Of a stretch of 43,349 nt of DNA, positions 1-8,091 are shown piece by piece (the stretch's first letter is position 1; the number at the start of each line of letters is the position of its first letter). The notes under the pieces were generated by a model. It made no database searches and had not been told where the DNA came from. It saw nothing but the letters and a program-made list of their open reading frames with translations. The position numbers were made by a program, and so were the translations under genes. The DNA comes from Candidatus Dormiibacter spiritus (GTDB lineage: Bacteria > Chloroflexota > Dormibacteria > Dormibacterales > Dormibacteraceae), in NCBI GenBank assembly GCA_003244185.1, contig QHBT01000036.1, positions 1 through 43,349 on the forward strand. Reading direction: 5' to 3'.

Positions 1-22
1 TACAGATCTTGTGAGCCGTTCA
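1..22. repeat. Left copy of 22-bp terminal inverted repeat
   Basis: The first 22 bases (beginning TACAGATCTTGT) are the exact reverse complement of bases 43327-43348. Identity stops at base 23. Reading outward from the contig, both ends enter the same sequence. That is expected if both ends break inside copies of one insertion sequence with terminal inverted repeats, or if the window is bounded by such repeats. The IS family is not recognised. Confidence 0.9.
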
Positions 23-114
23 GGCTAGCAAGGATGTTGCGCGCCCGGTGACGCGCTAGCAAGGGGACGAGTCCGACAAGGTAGCGGGTTGAGGCGGCCC
101 GACGTAGGCTCGTA

Positions 115-1233
115 ATGGATTTGCCGTTGAAGAACATCCAGGATTGCTCGCCTGAACTGCCGGCGCCGCTAGCACTACCGCCGGAGGCGCTCTCCATCCT
201 CCGACCGGACGGAACCCTCACGCCGGGCTGGGACCCTCCCCTGACGGAGCGGGAGACGCTCTCGGCTCTGCACCTGATGATGCTCTCCCGGGCGCTCGAC
301 CACTGGGCGATACGACTCCAGCGCATGGGGAGGCTGGGCACCTACGGGCCCGTTAACGGACAAGAGGCGTCCGTGGTTGGGTCTAGCTGGGCCCTAGAAC
401 CGGCGCTCGACTGGCTCGCCCCCGCCTACCGGGAACAGCCGGCGATGCTGCACCATGGGCTGTCGCTCGACAAGTTGCTCGCCGGGTACATGGGGAAGCT
501 CGCCGCGGCACGGATCCCGGACGACGTGCTCATGCTTCCCCGCAACCAGTCAGTCTGCGCTCAGCTTCCCCACGCCGTCGGGTTGGCCTGGGCCCAGAGG
601 CTCCGCAGAACGGGAGCCGCTGTCATGGCATTCATCGGTGAGGGGGCTTCGTCCGAGGGCGACTTCCACGAGTCCTGCAATCTCGCCGGCGTCGTGGGGG
701 CGCCGATCGTGATGGTCGTCCAGAACAATGGCTGGGCGATCTCCACCCCGAGTTCGCGCCAGACGGCCGGAGTGCTCTGGGCCCGGGCCACCGGCTACGG
801 GTTTCCGGGCTGTCTCGTTGATGGCAACGACCTCTTCGCCGTCTATGCGACGGCGCGTGACGCAGTCCGTCGAGCCCGTGGCGGCGAGGGACCGACGTTG
901 ATCGAGAGCCGCACCTACCGCATGGGGTTCCACAACACAACCGACAACCCGGCGGCCTATCGCAATTCGGCTGACGTGGCCGCCGCTGCAACCGCCGACC
1001 CGATCCTTCGGGTGCAGCGCTACCTGACCACGCTGGGCAAGTGGGACCCCGACGTGCAGCGGAAATGGTCGGAGGAGCTCGATAGGGAGATTCGGACGGC
1101 GATCGAGCAGGCTCGGACCTACCCTGCTCCTCGGCCGGAGGAACTGTTCGAGCACGTCTACGCCGATCCGCCAGGTCGTGTTCGAGAACAGCGTCAGGCG
1201 CTCCTCGATTCGGTCGAGCGGGGCCAATCCTAG
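115..1233 (+). CDS. 2-oxoacid dehydrogenase E1 component, alpha subunit
   Basis: Thiamine-diphosphate-dependent decarboxylase subunit of a branched-chain 2-oxoacid, pyruvate or acetoin dehydrogenase complex. The ThDP/Mg signature is visible as GEGASSEGDFHE (about residue 174) followed by VVQNNGW (about residue 202). The late loop RMGFHNTTDNP resembles the GPHTTSDDP loop of branched-chain and acetoin E1 alpha. At 372 residues the length is normal. The ATG at 115 is the first start in frame. The partner beta subunit lies immediately downstream but on the opposite strand, with 16 bp between the two stop codons, whereas alpha and beta are usually co-transcribed. No E2 or E3 gene of the complex is in the window, so the exact 2-oxoacid substrate is undetermined. 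Confidence 0.9.
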   Translation: MDLPLKNIQDCSPELPAPLALPPEALSILRPDGTLTPGWDPPLTERETLSALHLMMLSRALDHWAIRLQRMGRLGTYGPVNGQEASVVGSSWALEPALDWLAPAYREQPAMLHHGLSLDKLLAGYMGKLAAARIPDDVLMLPRNQSVCAQLPHAVGLAWAQRLRRTGAAVMAFIGEGASSEGDFHESCNLAGVVGAPIVMVVQNNGWAISTPSSRQTAGVLWARATGYGFPGCLVDGNDLFAVYATARDAVRRARGGEGPTLIESRTYRMGFHNTTDNPAAYRNSADVAAAATADPILRVQRYLTTLGKWDPDVQRKWSEELDREIRTAIEQARTYPAPRPEELFEHVYADPPGRVREQRQALLDSVERGQS

Positions 1234-1249
1234 CATCGTGCGTAGATAC

Positions 1250-2212
1250 CTAGAAGGCGATCGTTAGGCGCACACCGTCCATGACCCGTGCCACGGAGGG
1301 GAGGAAATGGCTCTCCAGGGCACCCGGCGGGTAAGGGGTGTCCCAGGCGGCCACTCTGTGCACCGGGGCGTCGAGCAACTGGAAGGCCTCCTGCTGGAGG
1401 GTCGCCACAATTTCGGCGCCGAAGCCGGCGGTGATCGGCGCCTCGTGCACTACCACCGCGCGGCCGACCTTGGAGACGGCGCTCACAAGGCCCTCGACGT
1501 CAAGTGGAACTAGGGTGCGGAGGTCGAGCACCGCGGCGCTAATCCCTTCCGCCTGGAGCTGCTCGGCGGCGCGGAGACTGAGCTCGACCGCCGCGCTCCA
1601 GGCGACCAGTACAACATCGGTTCCCTCTCGCACAAGTCGCGATCGCCCAAAGGGAATGTCGTAGTCGTCCTCCGGTACCTCCATCTTCTCGGAGCGGTAA
1701 AGCCGCTGCGGCTCGAGAAAGAGCACCGGATCGGGGTCCCGGATCGCCTTCAGGAGGAGACCCTTAGCGTCGTAGGGGTTGGCGGGGCACACGATCTTGA
1801 TGCCGGGCTGTTGAGCGAACTGGGCCTCGATGGCGTCAGGATGGAACTCGGGCGTGCGCACGCCGCCGCCAAATGGGGCGCGGATAGTTACCGGACAGCT
1901 GAATCGGCCCCGGCTGCGGTAGCGGTAGCGGCCCAGTTGAGGTCCGATCTGGTGCATCGCCTGGTGGGTGAAGCCAAGAAACTGAATCTCCGGAACCGGC
2001 ACCAGTCCGCCGATCGCCAAGCCAATAGAAGACCCAATGATGGACCCCTCGGCGAGCGGCATGTCGATCACTCGGTCAGGCCCAAATCGGTCCAGCAGCC
2101 CGTCAGTCACCCGGAAGACGCCCCCCAGACGGCCTATGTCCAAGCCGAGCAAGACGATGCGCTCATCGCGCAACATCTCGGCCGCCAGCGCCGATCGGAG
2201 CGCCTCCACCAT
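1250..2212 (-). CDS. 2-oxoacid dehydrogenase E1 component, beta subunit
   Basis: Transketolase-like beta subunit that completes the E1 active site with the alpha chain at 115-1233. Recognisable segments are LLGLDIGRLGGVF near the N-terminus, the cofactor-contacting glutamate in DMPLAEGSIIG, FGGGVRTPEFHP, and a C-terminal transketolase domain with VVVHEAPITAGFGAEI. The frame is also open from a GTG at 2248. The ATG at 2212 is preferred because GGAG lies six bases before it and the protein then begins at the usual place (MVEALRSAL), giving 320 residues. It runs convergently with the alpha gene, so the two subunits must be expressed from separate promoters. The roughly 100 bp upstream is shared with the divergent GS-like gene. 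Confidence 0.9.
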   Translation of the reverse strand: MVEALRSALAAEMLRDERIVLLGLDIGRLGGVFRVTDGLLDRFGPDRVIDMPLAEGSIIGSSIGLAIGGLVPVPEIQFLGFTHQAMHQIGPQLGRYRYRSRGRFSCPVTIRAPFGGGVRTPEFHPDAIEAQFAQQPGIKIVCPANPYDAKGLLLKAIRDPDPVLFLEPQRLYRSEKMEVPEDDYDIPFGRSRLVREGTDVVLVAWSAAVELSLRAAEQLQAEGISAAVLDLRTLVPLDVEGLVSAVSKVGRAVVVHEAPITAGFGAEIVATLQQEAFQLLDAPVHRVAAWDTPYPPGALESHFLPSVARVMDGVRLTIAF

Positions 2213-2351
2213 GGTCAACTCCGGCACGGCTGCTCCATTATGGTCCACAGGTCATACGTGTCCTTCATTGAGGCACCCGTTCTCTCATTGGTCAACCACC
2301 ACGCCAGCCGTTCCTGCGGTGCCATAGCATGGTGGCGTGGACCCAACCTAG

Positions 2352-3665
2352 GTGACTACAGAAGTGCCCACTACAAAGGCCTCGACGGTATTTATCGCAA
2401 CGTGTGACATGTCTGCGCAAACCCGTGGCCGCAGCGTGCCCATGTCAGATCAGGAGCACGTGCTGCAGGTGGGGACGGGCTGGGTACCGGCGGACCTCGC
2501 GATCAATGCTTTCGGACTCATCTCACCTGATAATATATTTGGGTCGGTTGGGGATCTTCGCTTGCTCCCGGATCGGAATTCCGTGGTCGACATCCCTTCC
2601 GACTCGGCGATTCCTGGCGTCCGCGTTTATCTGGCGGACCAGGTTCTGCCAGACGGCTCACCATGGAACTGCTGCCCCAGAACATTCCTCCGCCAGGCCC
2701 TGAGGGACCTGCGGGAACAGACCGGTCTCCAACTCGCGGCTTCGTTCGAGCATGAGTTCATGGTGCGTGATTCGCCATTGACAGCCCCATTCTCGTTTGC
2801 TCGATTCCGGTCTGGCGAGCCATTTGGTACCGATTTTGTCCAATTGCTTGACGGCACCGGATTGAATCCCGACAGCTGGCTTCCCGAGTACGGCGCCGGT
2901 CAGTACGAAGTGACCCTAGGTGCGGCCAACGGACTCATCGCCGCTGACCGGGCGATTCTGTTGCGGGAGCTGGTCCGTGACCTTGCCCGTCGCCGCGGAC
3001 TCCGTGTGACGTTCGCGCCGCTTCTTGAGCCTGGTGGCGTGGGAAATGGAGTCCATGTGCACCTTTTCTTGCGGGATGCGGAGGGAGGCCCGGCTTTCTG
3101 GGATCCGGGTCGCCCGGGGCGCTTGTCAAGGCTTGGTGCCCGCTTCGCCGCCGGCATTCTTCAACATGCTGCCGCGCTTACCGCTGTAACTGCTCCCAGC
3201 GTCGCCTCGTTCCTGCGACTTGTACCACATCGATGGAGCGCAGGGGGTATTTTCCTCGCCGATCGCAACCGAGAGGCCTTGCTGCGGATCTGTCCGTTAG
3301 TCTCCCTTGGAGGGCGGGATCCAGCTGGCCAACTTCGACTTGAGTACCGTGGGTGCGACGCGACCGCCAACCCGTGGCTCGTGCTCGGGATTCTCGTTCG
3401 AGCGGCTCTCGAGGGCATTCGCCACGATTACACCGAACCCGTCGTATTCTCTGAGGCGGCGACGGATGTGGATCTCGCTAGCGTCCCAGCTCTGCCGAAA
3501 TCGCTCGAAGAGGCGCTGGCGGCGTTAGAAGCCGACGCAACGGTGCGCTCGTGGTTCCACCCGGATCTTCTGGCAACGCACCTGTCCGTCAAGCGAAGCG
3601 AGCTAGCGACTGTTGCGCATTTGGATGAAGCGGGGCGCTGTCATGCGATCGCCGATGTCTACTGA
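2352..3665 (+). CDS. Glutamine-synthetase-like (GS-I fold) amide ligase, FluG C-domain type
   Basis: ATP-dependent ligase of the glutamine synthetase superfamily, 437 residues. The motifs are in canonical order: EHEF (about residue 133, metal-binding glutamates), EYGAGQYEVTLG (about 178-189), GNGVHVHLFL (about 231), RLVPHRWSAGG with DRNREALLRI (about 290-310), and RLEYRGCDATANPW (about 330-343). The N-terminal beta-grasp region is divergent from true GlnA. Relatives that condense glutamate with amines (PuuA, IpuC, AtdA1 type) share this plan, so gamma-glutamylation of an amine is a reasonable inference, not shown. The start is GTG with no clear Shine-Dalgarno. Its end overlaps the next gene, which encodes a FluG-like amidohydrolase. 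In fungal FluG these two domains are fused, with the amidohydrolase first. Confidence 0.85.
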   Translation: MTTEVPTTKASTVFIATCDMSAQTRGRSVPMSDQEHVLQVGTGWVPADLAINAFGLISPDNIFGSVGDLRLLPDRNSVVDIPSDSAIPGVRVYLADQVLPDGSPWNCCPRTFLRQALRDLREQTGLQLAASFEHEFMVRDSPLTAPFSFARFRSGEPFGTDFVQLLDGTGLNPDSWLPEYGAGQYEVTLGAANGLIAADRAILLRELVRDLARRRGLRVTFAPLLEPGGVGNGVHVHLFLRDAEGGPAFWDPGRPGRLSRLGARFAAGILQHAAALTAVTAPSVASFLRLVPHRWSAGGIFLADRNREALLRICPLVSLGGRDPAGQLRLEYRGCDATANPWLVLGILVRAALEGIRHDYTEPVVFSEAATDVDLASVPALPKSLEEALAALEADATVRSWFHPDLLATHLSVKRSELATVAHLDEAGRCHAIADVY

Positions 3666-4809
3666 AGCTTCAGTTGTCTCGGACCTAGAAACAGTCATCA
3701 ACAATTTGCAGTTGGTGGATCATCATGTCCACGGCGCCTTGGCGGCGGACGTGCGGCGCGAGGACTTCGAGCAATTGATTACCGGGTCGGACCGTCCACT
3801 GCCCGACTGGATGACCCAATTCGACTCTCAAGTCGGCTTAGCAATTCGGCGCTGGTGTGCTCCGATACTCGGTCTAGAGCCGCATGATTCACCGGAGGGC
3901 TACCTCGCTCGCCGCACCGAGCTAGGCGCTGAGGAGGTCAATCGTAGATTCCTGCGCGGTGCCGGAATCGGCCGTTTCCTGGTCGAGACAGGGTATCAGA
4001 GCGAGCTCGTCCTTGATCTTGAGGCCATGGCGTCGGCTTCGGGCCATCCGACGGACGAGGTGGTCAGGCTTGAGGCTGTTGCCGACGCAGTCGCTCAGTC
4101 TGGCGTAGAAGCTGCCTCGTTTGCCGAACGATTCAAAGAGGTGTTGTGGGCGCGCAGTAAAGACGCCGTGGGCCTGAAGAGCATCGTCGCCTACCGGTAT
4201 GGGCTTGACTTCAACGCCGACCGGCCAAGCCAAGAGGAGGTTGAGTCTGCCGCTGGACGCTGGCTCCGCGACATCGAGGTGACCGGACTGGCCCGTGTCA
4301 AGGACCCTGTGTTGCTGCGTTATTTGATTTGGACTGGTGTGGACAGGGGGCTGCCATTACAGTTCCACGTTGGGTACGGGGACCCTGACGTGGAACTCCA
4401 TCGGTGTGACCCACTCCTAATGACCAAATTCATAAAGCAGGTCGCGCCCTACGGCGTCCCTATAATGCTCCTGCACTGCTATCCTTATCACCGGCACGCG
4501 GGATACCTGGCACAAGTCTTTCCCAACGTCTATTTCGACGTCGGGCTCGCCATCAATTACCTCGGCGCTGCCGCCATAGCTGTTCTAGCTGAATCCCTAG
4601 AACTGGCGCCCTTCGGCAAGCTGCTCTTTTCTACTGACGCGTGGGGCCCGGCGGAGCTGCACTATCTCGGCGCGTTGCTGTGGCGACGGGGAATCTACCG
4701 AGTGCTTCAGAAATGGGTGGACGCAGGTGAATGGAGCCAGTCGGAGGCTTCTCGCATCGCTGGGATGATTGGGGCAGAAAATGCGCGACGGGTTTACGAG
4801 CTCAGCTGA
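3643..4809 (+). CDS. FluG-like amidohydrolase (amidohydrolase-2 family)
   Basis: TIM-barrel metal-dependent hydrolase. Likely metal ligands are visible in order: DHHVHG (HxH after strand 1), a histidine in LQFHVGYGD after strand 5, LLHCYPYHRHAGYL after strand 6, and the catalytic aspartate in FSTDAWGP near the C-terminus. The order and the alpha-helical insertion between HxH and the later motifs match the N-terminal domain of fungal FluG and plant nodulin/GS fusions. Starts are possible at 3625, 3643 and 3655. The one at 3643 follows a weak AAGCGGGG and overlaps the GS-like gene by 23 bp, suggesting translational coupling. The natural substrate is unknown; opening a gamma-glutamyl amide or related product of the ligase is an inference from the pairing. 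Confidence 0.85.
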   Translation: MRSPMSTEASVVSDLETVINNLQLVDHHVHGALAADVRREDFEQLITGSDRPLPDWMTQFDSQVGLAIRRWCAPILGLEPHDSPEGYLARRTELGAEEVNRRFLRGAGIGRFLVETGYQSELVLDLEAMASASGHPTDEVVRLEAVADAVAQSGVEAASFAERFKEVLWARSKDAVGLKSIVAYRYGLDFNADRPSQEEVESAAGRWLRDIEVTGLARVKDPVLLRYLIWTGVDRGLPLQFHVGYGDPDVELHRCDPLLMTKFIKQVAPYGVPIMLLHCYPYHRHAGYLAQVFPNVYFDVGLAINYLGAAAIAVLAESLELAPFGKLLFSTDAWGPAELHYLGALLWRRGIYRVLQKWVDAGEWSQSEASRIAGMIGAENARRVYELS

Positions 4810-4818
4810 CAACGCCCA

Positions 4819-5997
4819 ATGACCGACATGAACGGGAGAATGCTTGCTCAGCTTCAAGCTGAGGTGGGTGCTGAAGTGGCCTCCATGACTGCCCTGCGGC
4901 GACGCCTCCATCACGATCCCCGTCTCTCGAGTTGTGAGGAGACGACGCTAGTGACCGTGCTCGAACACTTGCCGCCCGGCGCTTCCCGGCAACGAGTCGG
5001 TGAGACGGGCGCGGTGGTTCGCATCGGTCATGGGGGGCCGTCTGTGGCAGTCCGGGCCGAACTCGACGCACTCCCTGTCCAGGAGCGAACCGGCGTCGAC
5101 TGGGCGTCCACGAATGGGGCGATGCACGCTTGCGGCCATGACGTTCATCTGGCAAGCCTTGTCGCCCTGGCTCGAGCCGTCAACCGCGTTGCCGCGGCCG
5201 CCCCGCTTCTCGCAATCCTCCAGCCTCGTGAGGAGACCTACCCATCGGGCGCCGAGGAGATCGTTGACGCCGGCGTGCTGACAGGCCACCAAGTCGCCGC
5301 GATCGTGGGTGCACATGTGCACCCGCTCGTCAAAGAAGGAGAGGTCGCCTGCAGCGAAGGACCAATTAACGCCGCTTCGGACGAGTTTCAGATAGAGATG
5401 CACGGCGCTGGGGGGCACGCCGCATATCCGAATCTCACGCCTGACCCCGTTTTGGCCATCGCGCAGTTCACGCTGAGCGTGCAGCAGCTGGTGAGTCGCA
5501 ATGTGGATCCAATGATTCCGGCCGTCGTGACCGTCGGCGCCATTCACTCAGGCGAGGCATCGAATGCCACTCCCCCCAACGCCGTTGCTCGAGGCATTAT
5601 CCGGTCGATGTCAGAGGATCAGCGGAGGATGTTGCATCAGCGACTACGCGCTGTCGCGGAGGGAACCGCGCTCACTCATGGATGTGGAGTAGATTTGAAG
5701 ATCGTTCACGGTGAGCCGGTACTGGAGAATCACCCCAGACTCGTTCGGGCAACTCGATCGCGTCTTGAGACCTTGGGTCTGCGATTGGCTCCAGCGCTGA
5801 GGTCATGCGGCTCAGATGACTTTGCTTTCTTCAGTGCGGTGGCGCCGGCAATGATGATGTTTGTGGGCTGCGGGCGCGAGAACGGCAGCCATCCTCTACA
5901 CAGTCCTATGTTTCTTCCGGATGATGATGCCGTGCGCCACGTCGCTATGGCAATGCTGGCCGGCTATCTTGCCGGGACCGCCCTATTGGGCAATTAG
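4819..5997 (+). CDS. M20D-type amidohydrolase (N-acyl/IAA-amino-acid hydrolase family)
   Basis: Zinc-dependent aminoacylase or carboxypeptidase-like enzyme, 392 residues. Metal ligands appear in HACGHDVH (about residue 103), the EE pair in LQPREETYPSG (about 138) and GAHVHP (about 170), with the final histidine in NGSHPLHSPMF near the C-terminus. The dimerisation lid lies between them, with GAGGHAAYPN and GAIHSGEASNATP. Members release an amino acid or carboxylate from N-acyl amides such as hippurate, IAA-amino acids and N-acetyl amino acids. It starts 9 bp after the FluG-like gene in the same direction, so these three genes form one operon. The start has no visible Shine-Dalgarno; in-frame ATGs at 4828 and 4840 are alternatives. 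Confidence 0.88.
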   Translation: MTDMNGRMLAQLQAEVGAEVASMTALRRRLHHDPRLSSCEETTLVTVLEHLPPGASRQRVGETGAVVRIGHGGPSVAVRAELDALPVQERTGVDWASTNGAMHACGHDVHLASLVALARAVNRVAAAAPLLAILQPREETYPSGAEEIVDAGVLTGHQVAAIVGAHVHPLVKEGEVACSEGPINAASDEFQIEMHGAGGHAAYPNLTPDPVLAIAQFTLSVQQLVSRNVDPMIPAVVTVGAIHSGEASNATPPNAVARGIIRSMSEDQRRMLHQRLRAVAEGTALTHGCGVDLKIVHGEPVLENHPRLVRATRSRLETLGLRLAPALRSCGSDDFAFFSAVAPAMMMFVGCGRENGSHPLHSPMFLPDDDAVRHVAMAMLAGYLAGTALLGN

Positions 5998-6302
5998 CAC
6001 AACCGAGTGATCGCCACTCTCGCACATGCGTCTTGTTTGAGGAATGTGCACCACGTGAACGCGGCCGCTCACGTGATCCAGTTGCAAGGTAGGGGAAAAG
6101 CCGCGCTCTAGATTCCACGCCTGGGCAATGGTTTGGCAGCTAAGTACTTTATCTTTGCATGCTTCACTGGCTCAAGCGCCGACCGCCTTGCGAGGCGTAC
6201 GCGGCAACGAGGGCACCGCCATTCTGCTCGGCCAATGCCTGACGGAACATAGACACAATTGCTGCGAGGCTGTCATTACATCACCCTGCTAAGCTTCAGT
6301 CG
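5998..6302. other. 305-bp intergenic region with a dyad
   Basis: No gene is recognisable here. It separates the GS/FluG/M20 operon from the amidase. The only structured element noticed is the inverted repeat at 6052-6075. A promoter for the amidase probably lies here, but no convincing -35/-10 pair was identified. Confidence 0.5.
6052..6075. promoter_or_regulatory. Operator-like inverted repeat CACGTGA-N10-TCACGTG
   Basis: Two perfect 7-bp arms, CACGTGA and TCACGTG, are separated by 10 bp that contain an 8-bp palindrome (GCGGCCGC). It lies 228 bp upstream of the amidase start and 55 bp after the M20 gene stop. The size and symmetry suit a dimeric repressor site. No regulator gene is adjacent, so function is inferred only. 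A weak transcript hairpin is the alternative. Confidence 0.4.
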
Positions 6303-7463
6303 ATGCACATTAGGCAGGCGCGCGGCAGGGCGGAAGCCATGCGGGACTTGAACATCTTCATCTCGATGACGGACGAGGATGGGGACGGCGAGGTGGTGGC
6401 GGTCAAGGATCTGGTCGACGTGCGTGGAACACCGACCCTCGGTGGTGGCGGACTTCTCCCTAGTCAACCAAAGGAGGATGACGCACCATTGATTGCGAAC
6501 CTCCGCAGGCATGGGTGCGTTGTGATCGGAAAGACGAATCTTCACGAATGGGCATTCGGTTCAACCAATATCAACCACCGCTTTGGGACTGTGCGCAATC
6601 CCAGGGATCCGGTCCGCATCGCGGGTGGCTCTTCGGGCGGCTCCGCCGCCGCAGTCGCCGCCGGGGTCTGTGATTGGGCGGTTGGCACTGACACTGGCGG
6701 ATCGGTGCGTATTCCTGCCGGTCTCTGCGGGGTGGTCGGATTCAAGCCGACCTATGGAACTGTGGACACCAGCGGAGTGGTACCCCTCAGCCACTCACTT
6801 GATACCGTTGGCTCCCTCGCCAACGACGTAGCGACAGCTAGTCGTGCGGTCGCCATGATGGCCGGAACAGACGACTGGGGCGCTGTACCGGCATTGACAC
6901 AAGCGCGCTTACGCTTGGCGGTGCCGGGACTCTGGGTGCAGGATCTGGATACAGGGACGCAGCGAGCCTGGGACGTGATTTCTCACGGGCTCCCCCAGAT
7001 CGAGTTCCCGGTACTGCACGCTATGCAGAAGGCCTGCCTGGATATCATGTATCCGGAAGCCGCCGCATTTCACCGAGAATGGATACGCACCCGGCCTCAG
7101 GACTACTCCGCGGACGTACTGAGCCGTCTCCACACTGCATTCGGTGTATCGGGAGCAGACTATATCGACGCCCTCACCAACCGCCGCCGCATGCAAGCTG
7201 AGGTCGCGCGGGCGATGCGCGGACTTGACGCAATCCTTCTGCCAACCTGCGCTTCGGTGGCCCCGCTTATCAGTGACAGTGTCGACACAGCGCCGCTGGT
7301 CCGCTTCGGGCGGCCATTCAATCTGACCGGTCAACCGGTGTTCACTCTACCTGCTCCGGTCGATGGACTCCCCGTTGGGATTCAGGTTATCGGCCATCTT
7401 GGCCGCGACATCGAGTTGAGTGCGGTTGCAGCTGCACTCGAGCAGATCTGGCGCAGCTATTGA
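6303..7463 (+). CDS. Amidase-signature family amidase
   Basis: Serine amidohydrolase with the Ser-cisSer-Lys triad. The lysine is in VAVKDLVDV (about residue 33), the cis-serine in GGSSGGSAAAV (about 109) and the nucleophile in GTDTGGSVRIPA (about 131), followed by the conserved GFKPTYG and PLSHSLDTVG. It hydrolyses carboxamides to acid plus ammonia or amine; the exact substrate is not predictable. At 386 residues it is on the short side for the family, mainly through a compact N-terminus and C-terminus. The ATG at 6303 is used; the ATG at 6339 would still keep the catalytic lysine. It is the fourth consecutive plus-strand gene for making or breaking C-N bonds. Confidence 0.9.
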   Translation: MHIRQARGRAEAMRDLNIFISMTDEDGDGEVVAVKDLVDVRGTPTLGGGGLLPSQPKEDDAPLIANLRRHGCVVIGKTNLHEWAFGSTNINHRFGTVRNPRDPVRIAGGSSGGSAAAVAAGVCDWAVGTDTGGSVRIPAGLCGVVGFKPTYGTVDTSGVVPLSHSLDTVGSLANDVATASRAVAMMAGTDDWGAVPALTQARLRLAVPGLWVQDLDTGTQRAWDVISHGLPQIEFPVLHAMQKACLDIMYPEAAAFHREWIRTRPQDYSADVLSRLHTAFGVSGADYIDALTNRRRMQAEVARAMRGLDAILLPTCASVAPLISDSVDTAPLVRFGRPFNLTGQPVFTLPAPVDGLPVGIQVIGHLGRDIELSAVAAALEQIWRSY

Positions 7464-8091
7464 ACTTTAGATGCTGAGGAGAAAGAGCCGACGGGGAGCA
7501 GCGTCCGTGTATCCCTTGTCTTGGTTAACCCGAGAGTACTTAGAAGGTGGTGCGGACCTAGGGAGGGGCTAGCCGGCCTCCATGACTCCGCCAGCACGCC
7601 CCGCAGCATGGAACCGCGGGGGAATCGACTGCAAGATGACGGCGAAATCGTGTGCTGGCGTCCATCAATCGGCCGCCGTCCTGAGCAGAGCGATCACAAA
7701 ATCAATCTGGCACGTTCTCGGCGACGTCTAGTGCAGCAACCAGTGCTGCGCCAAAGTGCGGTGCGAACCCTGTTAGCAGTGAGTCTCAGCTATCAGGTTG
7801 TCAACGGTTTTCGCAATTTCGCCCGGGTCGCGCTCGAGGATCACAGCCGCCCATTCGGCTGCCTCATACGCCAAGCACCACCTTTAGAGCTTTGGTAGGT
7901 TTATCCTTTACGGCGGTCGGCTTTCGTGATTGGCGAGAGCAATCCCGTCACGGTGGCCTTGGGACGCAATCTAGGATCTAGGGCATACGGCGGAGGCATG
8001 TTCCGCGATCCGCTCCCCCTCTTCGTCGATATCGGCAGCTCCTTCAGCACTCGACTTTTTGGTAGGATCGCGGACCGGACAGTAAGGAAGG
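7464..8091. other. 628-bp stretch without a recognisable gene
   Basis: The longest uninterrupted gap in the otherwise tight left third. A plus-strand open frame exists at 7521-7898, but its translation is rich in R/P/S/Q, shows no motif and has no Shine-Dalgarno, so it is not called. The last 20 bases carry an AAGGAAG purine stretch serving the next gene. Degenerate coding sequence or a long leader are both possible. Confidence 0.5.

Noticed and set aside
550..1236. Long minus-strand open frame (228 codons) opposite E1 alpha
   Set aside because: Fully antisense to a gene with clear ThDP motifs; the translation is R/P-rich without any motif.
7521..7898. 125-codon plus-strand frame in the gap
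   Set aside because: No ribosome site, no recognisable fold pattern and atypical composition.
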